64,000 nucleotides of DNA from Girardinichthys multiradiatus. Its lineage: Eukaryota > Chordata > Actinopteri > Cyprinodontiformes > Goodeidae. The stretch is from contig NC_061806.1 of NCBI RefSeq assembly GCF_021462225.1, forward strand, positions 23,890,144-23,954,143, read 5' to 3'. Shown here in pieces: positions 1 to 9,772 of this stretch. The translations under genes were made by a program, and so were the position numbers. Numbering within the stretch: the stretch's first letter is position 1; each line of letters begins with the position of its first letter. The notes beneath the pieces were generated by a model. It was not told where the DNA came from. It was given only the letters and a program-made list of their open reading frames with translations, and searched no databases.

Positions 1-1979
1 CCCAAAACAAACCTCTAAACTTGTGTACTAGGCTTTAAAACTGTGCTTCCCGTCATCAGTTTCAATTCTATTTTTGGCAGTGCAGAGACGCTCAAATGCA
101 CTCACTAAATCTGTTATTCTATGGGAATCAGTGCTGAACACAGCAGTACAAGAAGCTGGACTAAGAAGGAAAAAAGAAGGGATGCAACAAAAAGGTGAGG
201 AGAAAATCAGAAGGCATGTGGCTAAGATGTTCCCAAGAAGGATGGGACAGAACCTCAGTGCCTAAAACTGTGCTGAAAAACAAGCCTCCTCCTCCTTCCA
301 CACCCAGCTTTATTTCTCATATATTCATGGAATGCAGTTAAAAAGCCACAAGTCTTTGACGCATTGTATACACCCCTACTAACACACCTGAGGCGGTGCT
401 GTGAAAAGGGGATGAGCAGCGTTATTATACAGTAGAGTTTCGATACACAACCAAGCGTAGCAGATGAAAGTTTTTGCGTGCGGCAGGGTTGGCTAATTAA
501 AATGCTCTGAGCCCAGGCTAACTATCATTAACAATTAAAGCTTTTAACATGTTTTTACAGTATTTCAAATTCCACACAAATATTCCAAGGGGCCAAGTGA
601 CCCGGAGGCATGTCTAAACTGCAATGTTTTGATCCGTAAAAAGAAAACCAAACGTTGTTTTTCCACTAATTGACTTTCATCACAGGTAAATTGATGCTCA
701 GTTATATTACAGAGCAGCAAGATAACCTGGTATGGAAGTGGGTCTGGGGGGCCTTAAACTGCCTTGTCTTTCACATTTGGCGAACAAGGAACTCGTTTTT
801 TTTTTTATCTTAGCTTGCATTAAGGAGCCAGAAAAAAAAAACCTGTTTTAGCACTTTAAATTAAAAAAAAGACAACCTTGATCTTTTAAAAAGTCAACTT
901 AATATGTATCTTTTTGATTTGGCTTTTAGCTGACCTTTAGTAATTAAAGATTATGTATTTTTTTTATTTATCTTCATTTTAATCTGTTCTATTATTGCAC
1001 TTTTAGTTTGTCAGTATATTAATTTTAAACAACTGTATGACTATACTATCAGGATTCATCAGTATGTTTCCTCGGTCCTTCAAACCAGCATCTCTGTAAA
1101 CTACATGTTTGGTTTTTTTTTCCTTTCTCCTGCTAAGGTTTGTTTAGCTCTGTATTACTTTTGTCTATGTTTTTGCTGTTTCTTATTGCCTCCGAAGCAC
1201 GTTGTGTTATCATAGTTTATATAAAAGCACTGAATGAGTAAAGCCTGCATGATCGATTGAAAGATTCTTCAAGGATTTTTGTGTATCATGACATCAATCA
1301 TTTTCGATCACAGAGCTTTAATCTATCTATCTATATGAGCCCAGTCCACTGTATTTACTGAATTTGGCCCATTTAACCTGTATTTAAAAGTTCCTTCAAG
1401 TAGCTGCAGCCCAATCTCCAGCTCAAATCTGTACATTCATTCTTTCAACATCGGTAATAACACTGTTCGCAGCTACAAGACTAATCTGTTCCTGGCTTGC
1501 AGCCAGTTTCTCTCTTGATGCAGGCTAAATTGCGGAGATCCGGCCTGGAAACAAGGTGCTCTGACATTTTTTGAATTTATCACGTGGTTTAGTGTTTACT
1601 GAAGTTAAGTGACCACTATGGGCTTCAAACAGCCATTCATTCTCCTGCAGCCTGCATTAGGCAGAAATATGGACCAAGATTGTTGTGTAAATATAACACG
1701 TTGTTGTGAGAACAAAACCTGACTGTTAATATTTCAGAAGTATTAATCATGGTTTGATTGGTGATCTATGATGCATTATTAACAGCCGTATCCAGAGCAT
1801 CTAAACACATTCACCACATGGCTGGAAAGCAGACAACCACAACAATATGGCCTCTTTGTAGGGATGCTCCGTTCATTCGTTACACTGAGGTGGATGTGGA
1901 GATTCGGCCCTCGTAGATTAGCTTGTTACCCGCGTAATATAATCAAGGAAACCCGTCCGGTTCGGCCTCCTTTACTTAC
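1..1979. other. spire1 intron 1 (no gene seen)
   Basis: AT-rich sequence downstream (minus strand) of the spire1 first-exon splice donor, so it is the start of spire1 intron 1. I find no further spire1 exon, RNA gene or clear transposon here. Only homopolymer runs and a very short ATCT tract near 1320 stand out. Confidence 0.6.
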
Positions 1980-2322
1980 CTGTGCTGTCTTCAAAGTGCA
2001 GCTTGACAGCCCCGTCTCTTCCAATCCTGACATTCCCAGGTCCCTCGATCCTCCTCGGGTAGTCCACCGCGGAGGCGCCCGCTGCCTTGGATAAGCCTCT
2101 CCGTCTGTGTTTCTGCGCTAAAGTCCGACAGCACTGGTAGCACACTGCCCATGCCTGCTCCTCGTTTATCGGCTGGCTGTACAGAATCAGGATTTCTTCC
2201 AGTGACAAGTCCTCGGATCCGTCGCCGCAGTCCATACTCACGTCTCCGCGGTTCAAATTCCGAAGAATGGCCGGCGAAGAAGAAGACAGAGTCCCCTCCT
2301 TACCTCCGGGTCGCTTAGCCAT
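1980..2322 (-). CDS. spire1: spire1 first coding exon (actin nucleator, start of KIND domain)
   Basis: The minus-strand ATG at 2322 opens a 114-codon reading frame ending at a consensus donor (CACAG then GTAAGT, donor bases 1979-1978). The exon encodes a variable basic/serine-rich N-terminus. From about residue 39 it carries the Spire-family KIND start, [20 protein letters not shown] followed by AVCYQCC, then a basic linker and [15 protein letters not shown]. Spire1 nucleates unbranched actin filaments on vesicles. Its KIND domain binds formin-2-type FSI peptides. This piece matches SPIRE1 better than SPIRE2 ([22 protein letters not shown]). Later exons (rest of KIND, four WH2 repeats, Spir box, FYVE-like domain) lie beyond the left edge, so the gene is partial here. 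The GC-rich sequence just upstream is its likely promoter. Confidence 0.92.
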
Positions 2323-2560
2323 TTTCAGACCATCCTTAATGTCCCGATACGAAGAGGAAAATCCCGAAGTGTGAATGCTGGAAAATGTTTCAGAGTTTCT
2401 GGGTTACATAGTCAGCTTCTCTGTCAGCTGGTGTCTGTGCAACGGCTTAATGATGTGCGGAGTGACAGGGGAGCACCAACGGCTCTCTGAGAGCAGCAGC
2501 CCTGCTGGCGGCCACCTCCTCCCAATGGTCTCAGCGCCCGCCATGTTCCGGTTCACTAAA
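2323..2560 (-). promoter_or_regulatory. spire1 5-prime leader and probable promoter
   Basis: GC-richer sequence between the spire1 ATG and the CTAT microsatellite. It contains CGCCATGTTCCGG near 2540-2552, which resembles overlapping YY1 and ETS core sites seen at TATA-less promoters. The start site cannot be fixed from sequence, and no TATA box is obvious. Confidence 0.45.
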
Positions 2561-2645
<85 letters not shown>

Positions 2646-2654
2646 CATCCATCC

Positions 2655-2721
<67 letters not shown>

Positions 2722-2722
2722 C

Positions 2723-2777
<55 letters not shown>

Positions 2778-2826
2778 CATCTATCTATCTATCCATCTAT
2801 CCATCTATCTATCTATCTATCCATCC

Positions 2827-2865
<39 letters not shown>

Positions 2866-2866
2866 C

Positions 2867-2905
<39 letters not shown>

Positions 2906-2981
2906 CATCTATCTATCTATCCATCTATCCATCTATCCATCTATCTATCTATCCATCCATCTATCTATCTATCTATCTATC
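2561..2981. repeat. CTAT tetranucleotide microsatellite, about 420 bp
   Basis: About 105 units of CTAT with scattered CCAT interruptions. The apparent Tyr-Leu-Ser-Ile protein repeat is only this tract read in frame. It begins about 240 bp upstream of the spire1 start codon. Confidence 0.98.
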
Positions 2982-5100
2982 ATTTTTACAGTGTTATATC
3001 AAGTTTAATTAATTATTTAAATTAGCTAATGATTCCTTTGCTACAATCCCCCTTAAAATAATTGAAATATTGAAATAATAAAAAGAAAAATTTGTAAACA
3101 ACTGAACATTTTTTATTCATGCATTTTACACGGATATGTTCATTGTTACATCTTATAGTTACTTCTATTTTGTATTGTTTCAAAGTTTTCATCATTTGAA
3201 TAACCAATTTATTTTTTTACTTCTTCAAAGATGATGCAAATAATCACAAATATTTTTATTTATTTTAGTTTCATGTGAAAGTTTTTAAAAAAAACATTCT
3301 GTTTTTATCACGTATCTGTATTTATTTAATGAATATGTGGCGTTTTTGGCCCTCAAAGACTAATAATAAGCACATCATTTCAAATTAAAAGATTATGCTA
3401 ATTCTTTAAAATTGAAGGGTTTTACTCTAATTTCAACATATATTTACTTGTATATGTTCAGCTCTTGCTTAAATCGGGTAAAGTATGTAGCTATACCATC
3501 TGGAACCTAAACTTTCATTGTTTAAGGCCACTGTGCAATAACCAACAAACCAGTATCTGTTTGGTGAATTGTGAGAAGAAAAAAAAGTAGATAGGAGCAG
3601 TCGCTGTCGGAAGTACTGCCCATTGATCTTAAAAAGATTATCTTTATTTTTTTTATTTTTCTGACAAATTAATGTTTATTTTTTCATTTATTTATTTATT
3701 TATGTTTACATACCATTAAGGCGGTTGTATCAGATAAGTTTAAACTTCTACCCACTCCTTTGACCTGGCAAATAGGTTTCCTTACAGTGTTTATGTATGT
3801 TGCATGCCTGTTCAATAAATATATAAATCTCAACCTAAATATAAAATTATTATTGGGGGGGGGGGGGGGTTCTGACATATATGCTTTTAGTTTTGCGACT
3901 AATGAGAAAGAACTGCAAACAGGCTACTGGTTTTGGAACTTACACAGCTTTTTAAGCCAGCACCAGTTCAATAAAAACAAGTAAACAGAACACCCTGCTG
4001 TGCATTAAATTCAAAACTTCGTTTTGAAAGATGAGTCTGGTGTGACCGAGTTCAAAATTTTAATTCTTAAGAAGAACCAGGTGTACCTTTTCAAGCCTGG
4101 CTGAAGTCATAGCCAACAGATTGTCTTTTATTTACATTCAAGCCCAGCTGAACAGAACGGCCTTCACCTGGTTCTTATTCTATAGCAACAGCTGTGCAAC
4201 ATCACCATCTGCTGATCATTAGTTTGGTTACCCTACTACCCCATCATCAATGACCTCCTGAGTTTATTTCACGAGTTCTAGTAATCTAAAATGCTTTCAA
4301 GTCAAATGGCTTGCCAGCATGAGACAGATTTACACATGCAGATCAGTGTGAGCCCCAACAATGTTATACATTGCATTGTTATAAATAATAACATTTACCA
4401 TTAAACACAAATAGAGACTTAAAGAGAACTGCAGAACACATCGTACAGAACAAATACAGAAAAATCAACAGTTTTGTTCAAATCAAGAGGAATTGTAGGC
4501 ACATGCGGGTGTAGTTTTTCATCTTGCAAAGGCTGGAAAAGACAGTCTTTAGCCTTTAAGCTTGAGACACCCCAACCTCAGCTTCTAAACAGCACTTTAG
4601 GGTTTTATTTATTAAAATTACTCACTGCACTGACTGAGCTTAAACAGCACACTCTAACAACAAAAAAGATATATTTGCACAAAGAACTAAAGCAAATTCT
4701 TAAGGAAGCCCCAACACAGAGCACATTTGATGTGCAGATTGAGATAATAGTGTGCATATGGGGCAATCTCTCCTTTTCTAATGTTTTTTTTTTTTTTACT
4801 TAAAGTTGTCTTAACACAGTGGCACATTCCCTGACTGGTACTATGAGCATGGAGGAAAAGCATGGCATTGGTTCCCACTCTCTTCCTCATACATGCAACA
4901 ACAATGCAGCATATTGAGGTCTTTGGGTGGAGACATAAGCAGGCGCCCTGTTAGGTGAATCGCTGCCGTCAGGGTCCAGGACAGCGCAAAGTCAAAAGCA
5001 AAGATCCTCCAGACACCTCTGCAAGTCCTTGCCCTGCTGTGTAATGAAATATTTTTGCACCCCAGCTAATTTGCCTCCTCACAGTGTTGCAGCTCTTCTT
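2982..5100. other. spire1-baalc intergenic region and probable baalc 3-prime UTR
   Basis: AT-rich sequence with no gene recognised. A run of 16 G lies at 3855-3870. The right part probably holds the baalc 3-prime UTR on the minus strand. TTTATT (AATAAA on minus) occurs at 4604-4609, but no poly(A) site can be assigned with confidence. Confidence 0.5.
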
Positions 5101-5220
5101 TCACCTCTCGTTGCAGGCATTCTCCGGCTCTGGATCTCCAGCACTGCTGACGGGCTTGCCATCCTTGGACAAGGCGCTCGCCTCCTTCGATGCTCTCCTT
5201 TTGGAGTCGCGAGTACCTTG
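5101..5220 (-). CDS. baalc: candidate last coding exon of baalc
   Basis: A minus-strand acceptor (poly-T then ACAG, AG at 5222-5221) precedes 39 codons and TGA at 5103-5101. The peptide begins QGTRDSKRRASKEASALSKD and ends ENACNER. It is clearly more GC-rich than its surroundings. RDSKRRASKE is similar to RDAKRMPAKE of mammalian BAALC. A possible donor (GAGAG then GTGAAA) overlaps the stop, so this could instead be an internal exon of a longer form. Confidence 0.52.
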   Translation of the reverse strand, partial: QGTRDSKRRASKEASALSKDGKPVSSAGDPEPENACNER

Positions 5221-8200
5221 CTGTAAAAAAAAGATTTTCAATATCACTTTGAATATCAGATATCCGCACATTACAGACTGTGAGAAGACAAAGACCACCA
5301 GTTGTAATAATAACTCAAAATACATTTGTGAATTTAAATAAACAAATGAAATGCTTCCTAGATGCTGAAACTAAGTTGTGAGATCAGTTTATTCAATAAA
5401 ATTGTACATCTAACCTCAACCAGCACTGCAGACTCTTGATTTTGCTGCAGTGCTATGAGCAGAATTGCATTGTATCTACATCACGAATCAAACCTATTGA
5501 CACTCCTGGTAAAGATGTGTAAGAAACCTGAAAATAAAATAATCTTTTCTTGCATTAGCACAGGAGAAATAATTAATTAGAACGTCTGCTATCTGTACCA
5601 CACTCACTGCCAACATAACCACACTTTTAAATGTTAATTTAAAAGTGTGGTTATGTTGCGATAAGCAACATTTAATTTAACAATTAAATGTTGTTGTAGC
5701 TCATGAGAGTTTCTTCAAAGAGCCGTTGTAGATGCTGATGGCTGTGGGCAGGAAGGATCTCCTGTAGCGCTCCGTCTTACAGCAGATCTGAAGAAGCCTC
5801 TGACTAAAGACACTCTGTTGTTGTAGGACAGTCTGATGAAGAGGATACTCAGGGTTCTCCATAATGTTCTTCATTTTATGAAGAATCCGTCTTTCCACAA
5901 TCATCTCCAGAAGTTCCAGAGAAGTCCCCAGAACAGAGCCAGCCTTCTTTATTAGCTTGTTGAGCTTTTTTAAGTCCCTGGCTCTGATGCTGCTTCCCCA
6001 GCAGATGATGGCAGAAGAGATCACACTCTCCACAACAGACTTATAGAAGATATGCAGCATCTTGCTGCAAACACCAAAGGACCTAAGCTTCCTCAAGAAG
6101 TACAGTCTGCTCTGTCCCTTCTTGTAGACGGCTTCACAGTTGCATCTCCACTCTAGTCTGTTGTCCAGGTGAACACCGAGGTATTTATACTCCTCCACCA
6201 CCTCCACTTCTTCTCCCATGATAGAAATAGTTTTTGACTTATTCCTGTTTCTCTTAAAATCTACAATCATCTCCTTTGTTTTAGTCACGTTCAAGATGAG
6301 ATGATTGTTTCCACACCATGCCACAAAGCGGTCCACCACCTTCCTGTACTCAGCTTCTTGTCCACCCCACGACTGCAGAATCATCTGAGTATTTCTGCAG
6401 ATGACAGGAGTCTGTCTTGTACTGGAAGTCTGAGGTGTACAGAGTGAAAAGGAATGGTCAGAGTACAGTCCCCTGTGGTGCTCCTGTGCTGCTGACTACC
6501 TGGTTAGACTCACAACCCTTCAGTCTCACAAACTGTGGTCTGTTTGTCAGGTAGTCTTTGATCAAGGAGATTGTTGAGGCCTCCACCTGAGTCTTCTGGA
6601 GTTTCTGACAAAGTAAATCAGGTTGGATTGTATTAAATGCACTGGAGAAATCAAAGAACATGATCCTCACAGTGCTACTGGCTTTGTCCAGATGACAGTG
6701 GGTTTGTTGAAGCAGGTGTATGATGGCATCTTCAACTCCAACTCCACAGCGATAAGCAAACTGAAGGTGGACCTGATGGTTTACTGTTTGCTTACTCAAG
6801 TGGGCCAACAGGAGTCTCTCAAGGACCTTCATGATGTGGGTCAGGACAACAGGACTGATGGGTGAGTTCCTCCTTGCTGTCTCTTATCTTGACCTTAAGT
6901 TCTGTATACTCCTCAATAATTCTCTGTCTCCCTCTCTGAAGGCTCTTTTTTCTTGGTAAGCAGCTCCTTCAGGTCACTGGTGATCCAAGGTTTGTTATTG
7001 GGGAAGCATCTCATCCACAAAAGAAGGAATTCCAGTTATTAAAAATAAGATATCAGAAGGAAGACAACATAGCTCAACATGCTGCCACCCTGAGCGGCAC
7101 AATTCTAGAATCTTAATGGAAGAGAGGTGATAACCAAACCATTGTTGAAAAGAAAGCCATAAGAAGTCCTGTATGCATTTTGTCACAATTCATGCAGGGG
7201 ATGAAGCATATGTGTAAGAACGTGCTCTGATCAGATGCGACCAAAATGTAGCTTTTTGTCCTGCATCTTGGAAACACTATGCTAACTGTAAAAAATTGTA
7301 GTGACAGCACCTTGCTGTGGGGATGCTTTTCTTCAGCAGGGACAGAGAAGCTGGTCAGAGCTGATGGGAGATGGATGGAGGATGCAAAAGTGTTGAGACT
7401 GGAGGGGAGATTCACCTTCCCACAGGACAGTAACTCTAAAAGTAACTGTCCTCTCTAAAAGTAACTCTAAAATGAAAAGACCCAGCTCACAGTTTATCCA
7501 AAATATTCTGATGATCCCCAAGAATTTTGGGGAAATATTCTGTGTATTAACGAGACAGAAGAGATATTTTCAGAAGTCGTGCTACTGCTTACATTTGGTA
7601 TAAATGGTGATAGTAGTGTAATGGTCTAGGGCTGCTTTGCTGCTTCAGGACCTGAAAAACTTGCAGTAATCAATGAAACCATGAATTCTGCTTTCTACCC
7701 AAAAATCCAGAGAGAGAATATGATGGCCCTATCAGTTTGCGACATTGAGCTCAAGCGCACTGGGGTCATGCAGAAGGACAATGATCTGAAGCACACCAGC
7801 AAGTCAACCTTTGAGTGGCTAAAAGGAATCAAAATGAAGGTTTTTGAAGAGGCCTAGTCAAAGTCTAGACTTAAATTTGATTGAGATGCTGTTGTGTGAC
7901 TACAAACAGACAGTTCATACTTGAATGTAGCTAAAGTAAAACAATTTTGCAAAGCAGAGTGGGCCAAAAGTCACATTGAAGAAAAAGACTAATTGCCAGT
8001 TATCACAAATGCTTGATGTCCAAGGGTGGCACAACTTGCTATAAGGTTTAGGGAGCAATTACTTTTTCCACATAGGGCCAGATAACATTTTCCCCCTAAA
8101 TGAAACCATCATCTGAAAACTGCATGTTGTATTTAGGCTACTCAGCTTGTCTTTGCCAGATAATAAAATTTGTTGGCTAATCTAAAACATTCAAGTATGT

Positions 8201-8659
8201 CAGAAAAGCAAACAAGTACTTTTTCACAGCACTGTACATCAGTCAAGGAGCGCCTTGGTCTCCTCTGGTGGTTGGAGCCATTGGTGGTGATGGCCTGCTT
8301 CCCACACTGGGTTCCTGTTGTCACCATCCTCTTTTCCTTCAGACCAGCATCCACAGCTTTACCTTTAGCAGAATAATAATTTTAAAAATGAACAAAACAT
8401 ATAGCCCTGTGTTTGCTGGGAATAGGTGTGATTTGCATTTTGCACTTGAATATAATTTCCCACACCACAGGAAATTGCTTTTAAGAGGCACTTGGCCTGC
8501 AGTGAGAGGTCCTAGAATCCATGTAAACTTACTGTTCGGAACCGATACGGGGGGTTCTACGTCCGTGTTGGTAAGCCATGTCGACTCTGTTTCTCTGGTC
8601 CAGCTCTCATGGTACCTCGGCTCGATTATCGCGTCCGCCCGACTCCCTCCACAACCCAT
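5101..8659 (-). CDS. baalc: baalc, membrane-anchored neural protein (exon 1 certain, later exons tentative)
   Basis: Exon 1 (8659 down to 8533) starts MGCGGSRADAIIEPRYHESW and continues TRETESTWLTNTD. This is the signature N-terminus of BAALC (brain and acute leukemia, cytoplasmic), with one extra Ile. Gly2 is the expected myristoylation site and Cys3 the palmitoylation site, anchoring the protein to membranes and rafts in neural cells. The exon ends at a consensus donor (AACA then GTAAGT) in phase 1. A 38-nt exon at 5452-5415 and an exon at 5220-5101 have matching splice sites and phases. Together they give a 94-residue protein whose middle resembles the mammalian segment around QKQNG and KRDAKR (here QQNQE and TRDSKRR). 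The C-terminus differs from the mammalian one, and mammalian BAALC is 145 residues. Intron 1 holds an L2 LINE and Tc1 remnants. Confidence 0.72.
5415..5452 (-). CDS. baalc: candidate 38-nt baalc exon
   Basis: A minus-strand acceptor (TTCTGCTCATAG) and donor (GTTAGA) bracket 38 nt encoding LQQNQESAVLVE. It enters in phase 1, as exon 1 leaves, and exits in phase 0, as the 5220-5101 exon needs. That is the only evidence besides a faint likeness to the mammalian LTQKQNGLQTTEA segment. Confidence 0.42.
5611..5658. repeat. perfect 48-bp hairpin (21-bp arms, 6-nt loop)
   Basis: Arms at 5611-5631 and 5638-5658 are exact reverse complements around TGTTAA. The left arm begins CAACATAACCACAC. It lies just past the 3-prime end of the L2 LINE open frame, on the LINE transcript side, so it may be the LINE 3-prime UTR or an independent small palindromic insertion. 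Confidence 0.9.
5666..5693. repeat. second hairpin, 12-bp arms
   Basis: CAACATTTAATT at 5666-5677 is exactly reverse-complementary to 5682-5693 around the loop TAAC. It follows the larger hairpin by seven bases and ends eight bases before the L2 ORF stop codon. Confidence 0.85.
5701..7015 (-). mobile_element. L2-clade LINE, 5-prime-truncated, broken reverse transcriptase
   Basis: Minus-strand frames encode an L2/CR1-group reverse transcriptase. The segment 6832-6458 has KVLERLLLAHL, FFDFSSAFNTIQP and STGAPQGTVL, then a TGA stop replacing the usual Ser. Reading past that stop in the same frame gives the YSDDS catalytic box near 6397. A one-base frame change then leads into 6384-5701, with EAEYRKVVDRFVAWC, NHLILNVTKTKEMIVDF and EYKYLGVHLDNRLEW. 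The sequence upstream to about 7015 resembles the linker before the RT domain (NKPWITSDLKELL-like). The endonuclease part is missing. It sits in baalc intron 1 in the sense orientation and is dead (stop plus frameshift). Confidence 0.88.
7080..7440 (+). mobile_element. Tc1-type transposon remnant (family A)
   Basis: Degenerate plus-strand transposase sequence. Recognisable stretches are ATTGTTGAAAAGAAAGCCAT, TGTGGGGATGCTTTTCTTCA near 7316-7336, GGACAGAGAAGCTGGTCAGA, and the GAGATTCACCTTCC segment that normally precedes the second catalytic Asp. No open frame survives. The same family recurs at 17885-18710 and 25853-26625. Confidence 0.75.
7540..8240 (+). mobile_element. Tc1/mariner-type transposon remnant (family B) with one terminus
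   Basis: Degenerate plus-strand copy with recognisable stretches GATAGTAGTGTAATGGTCTA, CAGAAGGACAATGATCTGAA, GCACACCAGCAAGTCAACCT, and GGCCTAGTCAAAGTCTAGAC near 7852. The terminus ends TACTTTTTCACAGCACTGTA near 8236. Other copies of this family lie at 39740-41190, and a 3-prime end only at about 56590-56770. Confidence 0.75.
8533..8659 (-). CDS. baalc: baalc exon 1
   Basis: 42 codons plus one base from the ATG at 8659 to the donor at 8532-8531 (GTAAGT). It encodes the N-terminal myristoylation/palmitoylation signal MGCGGS and the conserved acidic, Trp-containing block (ESWTRETESTWL). This is the most conserved part of BAALC and identifies the gene. Confidence 0.94.
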
Positions 8660-8950
8660 CGAGAAAATCATCCACGGCAGGTGTAGCTGACAAGGATAAA
8701 ATAGGGGGGGGGGACTCGGTTCGGTTTGTCTCACAGCAACAGCAGCAGCATCCTTCACCTCGGTTCGGTCCCTGTTTGTGTTTCCATCATCATCATCATC
8801 ATCATCCTCAGCTGCTGCTGCTGCTGCGGCTGCTGCTGGGTGATGTTTCTCTCCACAGGCTGTCAGCAGCTGACCATTATCAACACACACAGAGGCGTTG
8901 TGCGTCATCGAGAGAGGAGGGAGTTCACACTGCGCAGACTCATAGCGCCG
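8660..8950 (-). promoter_or_regulatory. baalc 5-prime leader/promoter with trinucleotide repeats
   Basis: GC-rich stretch upstream of the baalc ATG. On the plus strand it carries a short (ATC) tract at about 8785-8807 and a CTG-rich tract at about 8811-8838, which are GAT and CAG repeats in the minus-strand leader. An octamer motif ATGCAAAT lies further upstream at 9011-9018. The transcription start is not fixed. Confidence 0.5.
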
Positions 8951-9381
8951 ATTGGCTCAGCTCAAGATCCTGCGAGCATCATCGCTACGACGAGCGTCGT
9001 CATTATCTTCATGCAAATAAATACTACTACGAATCAAAAGTATTTTTGTAATGTGCCGCAAAATATTAATAAAGCTTCATAACAAGTTCATAACACTAAT
9101 TTCATCACGTCTTCCATTGTACTGTTCTAGTTGTTCATCATTAATGTACTGAAGATTTGAATGGTTAAAAGCCAATAGGATATTAAATCACATTTATATT
9201 ATGATTTAAGTAAAAGAGCCTGCCAATAATAAGTTATTTATGAACAATAATGTCAGATTCATGGGCACCCCTTGTATAGATACGTAAAACGCCTTACATT
9301 AAATTAATCTCTAATTGCAGAAGTATGATCTGACAATTTTTTTGAAATTCCAACCTTTAATTCCAGAATAATATTTAACGG

Positions 9382-9446
<65 letters not shown>

Positions 9447-9772
9447 TAATAAAATAGCCGCCGTCACACATATTGACACCAACAACAATTCCTACACTGA
9501 AAGAAATGATTCTGGAGGGGGATAAATACAATCCATGAAATCATTTAAAAATTACCTTTACATATTAAGCAGCAAATTAATTAGATTATAATGGGTAAAT
9601 ACTATCTACCCTACCTTTTTGTGAACAGTGGCAATTGCAACATAAAAATATCTCATCAAATGTACCCAAAGAGTCTGAGCAGTACATCGCTTGTGCGCAT
9701 GTGCCAGGAAGTACCGCTCTGCAGCTATTCAGAACCAGTCCGCCGCTGCACAGACTGTGGATCCATAATGTA
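8951..9772. other. baalc upstream intergenic sequence
   Basis: No gene seen. It contains the octamer-like ATGCAAAT at 9011-9018 and an AT dinucleotide tract at 9384-9442. The Tc1 element starts at 9773 after its TA target site. Confidence 0.55.
9384..9442. repeat. (AT)n microsatellite
   Basis: About 30 units of AT. Confidence 0.97.

Noticed and set aside
2561..2981. CRISPR-like regular repeats
   Set aside because: Repeat unit is four bases with no spacers, and the genome is vertebrate.
2375..3025. Long open frame of repeated Tyr-Leu-Ser-Ile
   Set aside because: It is the CTAT microsatellite read in one frame. No start context or conservation supports a protein.
5066..5269. Alternative minus-strand frame RYSRLQKESIEGGERL for the baalc last exon
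   Set aside because: It would follow exon 1 directly in phase 1, but it has no resemblance to BAALC. The phase-0 frame keeps the RDSKRRASKE patch and fits the 38-nt exon.
8578..9051. Plus-strand open frames with poly-His and poly-Leu tracts
   Set aside because: They are the antisense of the baalc leader and exon 1, driven by trinucleotide repeats.
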